From Flavobacterium ustbae (lineage in GTDB: Bacteria > Bacteroidota > Bacteroidia > Flavobacteriales > Flavobacteriaceae): DNA of 64,000 nt. Each line of letters begins with the position of its first letter. Positions within the stretch are counted from its first letter, which is position 1. The position numbers were made by a program, and so were the translations under genes. The stretch lies in NCBI RefSeq assembly GCF_003946915.1, contig NZ_RPOC01000017.1, positions 38,459 to 102,458 of the forward strand. The letters are read 5' to 3'. Positions 58,892 through 64,000 of the stretch are shown here, one piece after another. The notes below the pieces were generated by a model that worked only from the letters and a program-made list of their open reading frames with translations, had not been told where the DNA came from and searched no databases.

Positions 58892-61768
58892 ATGAAAAAA
58901 ACTTTACTATCTATATTTTTACTGTTAGCATTTTCTCTTTCTGCACAAATAAAAACAGTAACATATTCTATAAATCCGCCAACTTTTGAAGATACAACGC
59001 CAATTACGATTACAATTAACGGAGATAGCGTTGACGAAACTGCGTGGGGGATAAGTGCAACCCGTGCTATTTATCTATGGTCTTGGTCTTATGATGTAAA
59101 TGATACAAATCAAGCAGATAGTCCGTCAAACGGTTCTTGGACAGCATCAAACGAAGCTAGTAAATTTACTTATAATGCAGGAACAGACACTTATACCAAA
59201 ACCATAACACCATCGGTATATTTTTCCAGAAACGGAATAGGGAAAATAGGTTTTCTTGTAAAAGCAAAAGACGGTACAGGAGATAAGAAGTCACAGGATA
59301 TTGCTGTTGAAGTTGGCTCTTTTCAAGTTTCTCTAAATTCACCAGCAGAAAACAGCACTTCGATTATTGCTTCTGGTGCAAGTTTTAATATTAAGGCCTC
59401 AAATACAAATGGAGCGGCAAGTTATACTTTGAAAGCAAATGGAGTTACAATAAATACCAATGCAAGTACTTCGAATTATTCTTATACACACGCCAATATT
59501 ACTGGAAATCAAAATTATGAATTGCTTGTAAGACAAGGAGCAACTACAGTTTCGAAGAAATTTGCTTTGATAGTAAATCCAAATACCGTTTCTGAGGCAA
59601 TGCCAGCAGGATTGGTAGACGGAATTAATTATAATCCTATCGATTTTACAAAAGCGACTTTGGTACTCGATGCGCCGCTAAAAGATTTTGTATACGTAGC
59701 CGGAAGTTTTAATAACTGGCAGCCAACAACGGCTTATGCTATGAAAAAAGATCCTGTTTCAGGCAAATTTTGGCTCGCATTGACAGGATTAGTTTCAGGG
59801 GTTAATAATTTGTATCAATATTGGGTTGTAGATGCAACTCCTTTGGCAAATTCACCTTCAATGGTAAAAACAGCAGATCCATATTCTACGTTAGTTTTGT
59901 CTCCATTTGATGATCAATATATACCTTCTTCAAAATACCCTAATATGCCTGTTTATCCAGCGGGACAAAATTTTGAAGTTACTGTTTTAAAAACAGGTGA
60001 GACTCCTTACAATTGGAAGGTGACCAATTTTGTAAAACCTCAAAAAGAAAAATTAGTAGTTTATGAAGTTTTGGTTCGTGATTTTGATGCATCTAGAAGT
60101 TATCAAAGCTTAATTGATAAAATAGATTATTTTAAAAATTTAAAAATAAATGCAATCGAATTAATGCCAGTAATGGAATTTGAAGGCAATGAAAGTTGGG
60201 GGTATAATACCTCATTTCATATGGCTTTAGATAAGTTTTATGGAACTTCAGATAAGTTAAAAGAATTTATTGATTTGTGCCACCAAAACGGAATTGCTGT
60301 TATTCTTGATGTTGCCCTAAATCATGCTTTTGGAAGAAATCCAATGGTAAGAATGTGGATGAATGATCCTGATGGAGATGGTTTTGGCGCTCCGACGGCA
60401 GAAAATCCGTATTTTAATACCGTAGCAAAACATAGCTATAGTGTGGGAGAAGATTTTAATCATCAATCACTAAAAACACAGTATTATGTTAATAGGGTGA
60501 TTAAACAATGGATTGAAGAATATAAAATTGATGGTTTTCGTTGGGATTTAACAAAAGGATTTACACAATTATGTACAGCTGGAGACAATTCTTGTACAGA
60601 TTCTTTCAAGCAAGATCGTGTTGATATTTTAAAAAAATATGCTGACTTTTCTTGGGCGATAGATCCAACTCATTATACTATTTTCGAACATTTAGGAAGC
60701 GATGCTGAAGAAAAGGAATGGGCGAATTACAAAGTAGTAGAAACGCCAAGTAAAGGTGTAATGATGTGGGGAAAAATGACAAAAGAGTACAATCAATTGT
60801 CAATGGGATATGCTTCTGAAAGTAATATTTTTAGAATGAATAGTGCCAACCGCGGATTCGCAGCAAATCGTTTGATGGGTTATGCAGAAAGCCATGACGA
60901 AGAACGGTTGATGTATAAAAATGTGCAGTACGGAGCTTCAAACGGAAATTATAATGTAAAAACATTAAATACGGGATTGTCTAGAATGTCTGCAATAGGC
61001 GCAGTCTCTCTTTTGATTCCAGGGCCAAAAATGATTTGGCATTTTGGAGAGCTAGGAATGGACGATTCTATTTTTAGCTGTAATAACGGAACTGTAAACG
61101 ATGAAACAGGAACAACTCCTGGCGATTGTAAATTAGACACAAAACCACAGCCACAATGGACAGAGAATTGGCTTAGCAATTCTAATCGGAATAAGATTTA
61201 CAACGATTGGGCTAAAATGATTACGCTTAAAAAAACAGAACCCGTATTTTTAGGAACAGCAACAATGGCCAATGCAGCGACTCTGACCGTAAATATTAAA
61301 ATTACAAACAGCAGTCTGACTTCGGCTCAACTTAAAGACGTCGTGATTTTGGCTAATTTTGACACTGTCACGCAAAATATGATTCCAGGATTTCAATATA
61401 CAGGAACATGGTATAATTTAATGGACAACACAACAATGAATGTTGCAAATGTAAATTCGCCAATAAGTTTAGCTCCTGGTGAGTTTAAAATTTATGGCAA
61501 TAAACAAGCAAATCTGGCAATAGAAGATTTTGAAAGAGGAAGCCAAGTTAGTTTATATCCAAATCCCGTTACCGATTATTTTACTTTAGGTTTTAAAGCT
61601 TCAAAAGTAGATATCTATTCCATTACAGGGCAACTAGTAAAGACGTTTAATACAAACGGAAATACAGATTATCAATTCTCAGTAAATGGCTTAGCTAATG
61701 GATTGTATCTCGTAAAAACGTTTGACGAAAATAATAAAGTTCGTGTTGTGAAATTTATTAAAAATTAG
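58892..61768 (+). CDS. GH13 alpha-amylase with type IX secretion sorting domain
   Basis: A 958-residue secreted multidomain enzyme. Signal peptide 1-19; Ig-like region about 20-235; CBM48-like domain about 250-345 (YVAGSFNNWQPTT); GH13 catalytic barrel about 385-790 with D552 in GFRWDLTKG (nucleophile), E599 in YTIFEHLG (acid/base) and D669 in ESHDEER; and a C-terminal type A sorting domain (about 885-958, VSLYPNPVTDYFTLGF, then GLANGLYLVKTFDENNKV) for type IX export and surface attachment. It would act on starch outside the cell. Confidence 0.92.
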   Translation: MKKTLLSIFLLLAFSLSAQIKTVTYSINPPTFEDTTPITITINGDSVDETAWGISATRAIYLWSWSYDVNDTNQADSPSNGSWTASNEASKFTYNAGTDTYTKTITPSVYFSRNGIGKIGFLVKAKDGTGDKKSQDIAVEVGSFQVSLNSPAENSTSIIASGASFNIKASNTNGAASYTLKANGVTINTNASTSNYSYTHANITGNQNYELLVRQGATTVSKKFALIVNPNTVSEAMPAGLVDGINYNPIDFTKATLVLDAPLKDFVYVAGSFNNWQPTTAYAMKKDPVSGKFWLALTGLVSGVNNLYQYWVVDATPLANSPSMVKTADPYSTLVLSPFDDQYIPSSKYPNMPVYPAGQNFEVTVLKTGETPYNWKVTNFVKPQKEKLVVYEVLVRDFDASRSYQSLIDKIDYFKNLKINAIELMPVMEFEGNESWGYNTSFHMALDKFYGTSDKLKEFIDLCHQNGIAVILDVALNHAFGRNPMVRMWMNDPDGDGFGAPTAENPYFNTVAKHSYSVGEDFNHQSLKTQYYVNRVIKQWIEEYKIDGFRWDLTKGFTQLCTAGDNSCTDSFKQDRVDILKKYADFSWAIDPTHYTIFEHLGSDAEEKEWANYKVVETPSKGVMMWGKMTKEYNQLSMGYASESNIFRMNSANRGFAANRLMGYAESHDEERLMYKNVQYGASNGNYNVKTLNTGLSRMSAIGAVSLLIPGPKMIWHFGELGMDDSIFSCNNGTVNDETGTTPGDCKLDTKPQPQWTENWLSNSNRNKIYNDWAKMITLKKTEPVFLGTATMANAATLTVNIKITNSSLTSAQLKDVVILANFDTVTQNMIPGFQYTGTWYNLMDNTTMNVANVNSPISLAPGEFKIYGNKQANLAIEDFERGSQVSLYPNPVTDYFTLGFKASKVDIYSITGQLVKTFNTNGNTDYQFSVNGLANGLYLVKTFDENNKVRVVKFIKN

Positions 61769-61787
61769 GTTTGGTTAGTAATGAAAA

Positions 61788-61820
61788 GGGGCTGTCTAGA
61801 AATGGACAGCCCTTTTTTTT
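61788..61820 (+). terminator. Terminator after the T9SS amylase gene
   Basis: GGGCTGTC and GACAGCCC form a perfect 8-bp stem followed by eight T residues, 20 bases after the stop codon. It closes the plus-strand arm. Confidence 0.9.
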
Positions 61821-61915
61821 ATTTAAACAGCTTTTATTCAAATGTCTTATTTTAATACTCTAATGTCTTCTAGAGGTATTTAAATAATTAGACATTGTTC
61901 ATGACTTAGCTGTAA

Positions 61916-62155
61916 TTATTTTATTTGTTTTTTCTTAGGTTCATTATATTCTCCGATTAAAGAGTAATATCCAAATGTTCCTAATCCCATAATGATAAGC
62001 GGAGTTAGTATAAATAGGATAATAACACCAAATACCAAATCATCCTGCTGGTCTGAAAGAAGTTTGGGCAAACCAAATTCAAACACGCAAAAATAAGCCG
62101 CAGCTGCAGCCAAAGCAATCCATAACGCCCCTAAAACTTGTTTAATCGCATTCAT
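61916..62155 (-). CDS. Small membrane protein, partner of the MHS transporter
   Basis: A 79-residue protein with two transmembrane segments (about 8-28 and 42-65) and a basic tail KKKQIK. It resembles the DUF6814-type small proteins found next to MFS carriers in Bacteroidota, sometimes called a small transporter subunit. It begins 14 bases after the end of the MHS transporter gene on the same strand. Function is inferred only from that pairing. Confidence 0.65.
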   Translation of the reverse strand: MNAIKQVLGALWIALAAAAAYFCVFEFGLPKLLSDQQDDLVFGVIILFILTPLIIMGLGTFGYYSLIGEYNEPKKKQIK

Positions 62156-62169
62156 TTTTTTGTAAAATT

Positions 62170-63663
62170 TTAAAGGTGAGTAATTTTGTTTTTGTTGTCA
62201 ATATAAATCATTCCAATAATAAAGCAGATTCCGGCAATTATAATAGGATACCATAATCCGTCTAAATAAAAATCGGTTTTACCTGCTGTTTTGGCGTGTG
62301 ATACAAAATAAGTGGAAATAGCTGGAAGTAATCCTCCAAAAATTCCATTCCCGACGTGATAAGGCAATGACATAGAAGTATATCTAATTTTGGTAGGAAA
62401 CATTTCAACTAAAAATGCAGCAATTGGGCCGTAAACCATTGTTACAAATAAAACTTGAATAAAAACCAGAAAAATTAAAGCCCATTTATCGTTCGAATTA
62501 ATTAGAATTGAGACACTTGTTTGTACATCTTTTTTATCTATGTACGTTTTTTTCTCCATTGCGGTTGTGCCATCAGTATATTTTTTTTGAATGGTTGTAA
62601 CAGAACTTCCGTTAGCCTTCTTTTCGGTTGTTTCAATAGGCTTTTCCAATATTTCTGTCTTCAGGCTAACGTCTGTAGTTTGGTACATCGCTTTATAAAT
62701 AGGTCTGTAAGATAAAATAGCCAGAAGCATTCCGAACATCATAATATATTTGCGTCCAATTTTGTCGCTCAACCATCCAAAAAAAATAAAAAATGGAGTA
62801 CCAATTAAAAGAGCAATTCCTAATAATTCGTCTACTTGCGAAGAATCAACATTCATTACCGTTTTCATAAAGCTCATCGCGTAGAACTGTCCCGTATACC
62901 AAACGACACCTTGTCCCATTGTAGCTCCAAACAAAGCCAAAAGAACAAACTTTAAATTGTATCTATTTCCAAAACTTTCCTTTAACGGATTCGTACTTGT
63001 TGTTCCCTCTTTTTTAGCTTTCGCGAAAATCGGAGATTCATCCATATTTTTTCTAATCAAATAAGAAACCCCAACCATTGCAATAGAAACCCAAAACGGA
63101 ACACGCCATCCCCACAAGTCAAAAGCTTCTGGAGAAAGAACGCTTTTGGTTGCTAGAATAACCATTAGAGAAATAAATAATCCAACTGTAGCAGTTGTTT
63201 GAATCCAAGAAGTCCAATAGCCTTTTTCTCCAGCTGGTGCATGTTCTGCGACGTACGTAGCAGCCCCGCCATATTCGCCTCCAAGAGCAAGTCCTTGCAA
63301 GAGACGCAAAACTAAGACCAATAAAGGAGCCAAAAAACCAATAGTTTCATAACTCGGAATACAGCCAATTAGAAAAGTAGAACCACCCATTAATAATAAG
63401 GTAGCCATAAAAGTATATTTACGACCAATAATATCGCCAAGTCTTCCAAAAAATAAAGCACCAAAAGGACGAACAACAAATCCGGCTGCAAAAGTAGCTA
63501 GTGTAGATAGGAATGCGGCGGTAGGATTGTCGCTAGGGAAAAATTTAGTTGAAATAACAACAGCCAGACTGCCGAAGATATAAAAATCGTACCATTCAAT
63601 CATGGTGCCCATAGAAGAGGCAGAAATTACTTTCCAAATGCCCTTAGTAGAAGTTTTGCTCAT
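62170..63663 (-). CDS. MHS-family MFS transporter (ProP/KgtP type)
   Basis: A 497-residue inner-membrane carrier with about 12 transmembrane segments. The start ISASSMGTMIEWYDFYIFGSL and the loops GDIIGRKYTFMATLLLMGGS and LGGEYGGAATYVAEHAP are typical of the metabolite:H+ symporter (MHS) family, which carries organic acids, betaine or similar solutes. A hydrophilic insert of about 60 residues (about 335-395, KPIETTEKKANGSSVTTIQK onward) lies between two C-terminal-half transmembrane helices and is unusual for the family. The substrate is unknown. The first gene of a two-gene operon. Confidence 0.85.
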   Translation of the reverse strand: MSKTSTKGIWKVISASSMGTMIEWYDFYIFGSLAVVISTKFFPSDNPTAAFLSTLATFAAGFVVRPFGALFFGRLGDIIGRKYTFMATLLLMGGSTFLIGCIPSYETIGFLAPLLVLVLRLLQGLALGGEYGGAATYVAEHAPAGEKGYWTSWIQTTATVGLFISLMVILATKSVLSPEAFDLWGWRVPFWVSIAMVGVSYLIRKNMDESPIFAKAKKEGTTSTNPLKESFGNRYNLKFVLLALFGATMGQGVVWYTGQFYAMSFMKTVMNVDSSQVDELLGIALLIGTPFFIFFGWLSDKIGRKYIMMFGMLLAILSYRPIYKAMYQTTDVSLKTEILEKPIETTEKKANGSSVTTIQKKYTDGTTAMEKKTYIDKKDVQTSVSILINSNDKWALIFLVFIQVLFVTMVYGPIAAFLVEMFPTKIRYTSMSLPYHVGNGIFGGLLPAISTYFVSHAKTAGKTDFYLDGLWYPIIIAGICFIIGMIYIDNKNKITHL

Positions 63664-64000
63664 AAAACAACTTTGAGATCTTGTTAATAATTGAAATCTA
63701 AAAATACAGTTTTACGAATATATAAGATATTTTCATATTCACTTAATACTTTTTTAACAAAAACTATTTATTTGTTGACTTTTGATTTCGAAGTGAAAAA
63801 GATTTAATCGCAAAGAGCGCAAAGAAAAAACGCAAAGGTTCGCAAAGTTTTATTTTAAGCTTTGCGAACCTTTGCGTATAACTTAGCGTACTCCTATGTT
63901 TGTAATGTTGTTTTATAAGTTTTTACAATTTGTAAATTTACAGTATTAAAGTGAAAAGGGATGAGAGTACATTCGCGTCTAAATAGTTCAAAGAAACATA
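63664..64000. repeat. Right-end intergenic region with inverted repeats
   Basis: An 18-bp perfect inverted repeat (63830-63847 and 63860-63877, ACGCAAAGGTTCGCAAAG) is of the CGCAAAG family. At 63922-63942 two overlapping palindromes, TTTACAA-T-TTGTAAA and TGTAAATTTACA, follow. They may belong to the control region of a gene beyond the window. No coding frame is credible. Confidence 0.65.

Overview
The window is AT-rich Bacteroidota DNA, very probably from a Flavobacterium species. Support comes from TAnnTTTG-type promoter boxes, a SusC/SusD pair, a type IX secretion sorting domain, BlaR1-like proteins with TonB tails, a mevalonate pathway and many lipoproteins with short lipoboxes. No phage, IS element, rRNA operon or CRISPR array is visible. 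There is one tRNA gene.

Layout. Positions 1-4300 hold a HAD phosphatase, a small XRE-regulator/membrane-protein cluster with a palindromic operator candidate, hypothetical proteins, and tRNA-Leu(UAG) whose 3' end and terminator are duplicated 0.57 kb away. Positions 4345-9462 hold an M20 dipeptidase and a four-gene signalling module: YwqK-like lipoprotein, DUF6624 protein, BlaI repressor and BlaR1-type M56 peptidase fused to a TonB domain. Two BlaI-like operators overlap the promoter of the first gene. Positions 9673-24525 are mostly chromosomal: saccharopine dehydrogenase family, pckA, a phytase with its TonB-dependent receptor, a DUF4407 protein, small enzymes, hemW and ruvC. Positions 24646-31000 hold a membrane flippase-like protein, a four-copy tandem array of about 160 bp, a glycosyltransferase, small envelope proteins and a pseudouridine synthase. 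Positions 31060-35320 are a mevalonate-pathway operon (mvaD, mevalonate kinase-like, DUF502, UbiA family) with a RelE/ParE-type toxin-antitoxin pair between mvaD and the kinase. Positions 35716-40532 hold TspO, two tandem paralogous surface proteins, a HAD phosphatase, a flavoprotein and a glycerophosphodiesterase.

Positions 40768-61768 are a starch/maltodextrin utilisation locus. A plus-strand arm encodes SusC, SusD, SusE and a large GH13 amylase with a type IX sorting domain. A minus-strand arm encodes a LacI regulator, a maltose-type MFS transporter, beta-phosphoglucomutase, GH65 phosphorylase, GH97 alpha-glucosidase and two further GH13 enzymes. Together they predict starch cutting at the cell surface, SusCD import, periplasmic trimming, uptake of maltose through the inner membrane, phosphorolysis to glucose plus beta-glucose-1-phosphate, and conversion of the latter to glucose-6-phosphate. 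An MHS-type MFS transporter with a small partner protein closes the window.

The intergenic DNA is unusually rich in dispersed inverted repeats built from a few recurring words (CGCAAAG, CCACAGATTAAA, CCACGAATTCACGAATT, CCATATAAG, TCCCGAAGTTTCGGGA). Some have entered coding sequence in frame (hemW and the glycosyltransferase). The best candidates for undescribed biology are the BlaI-operator/YwqK/DUF6624/BlaR1-TonB module, the tandem structured array at 25600-26260, and the duplicated tRNA end at 3541-4235.
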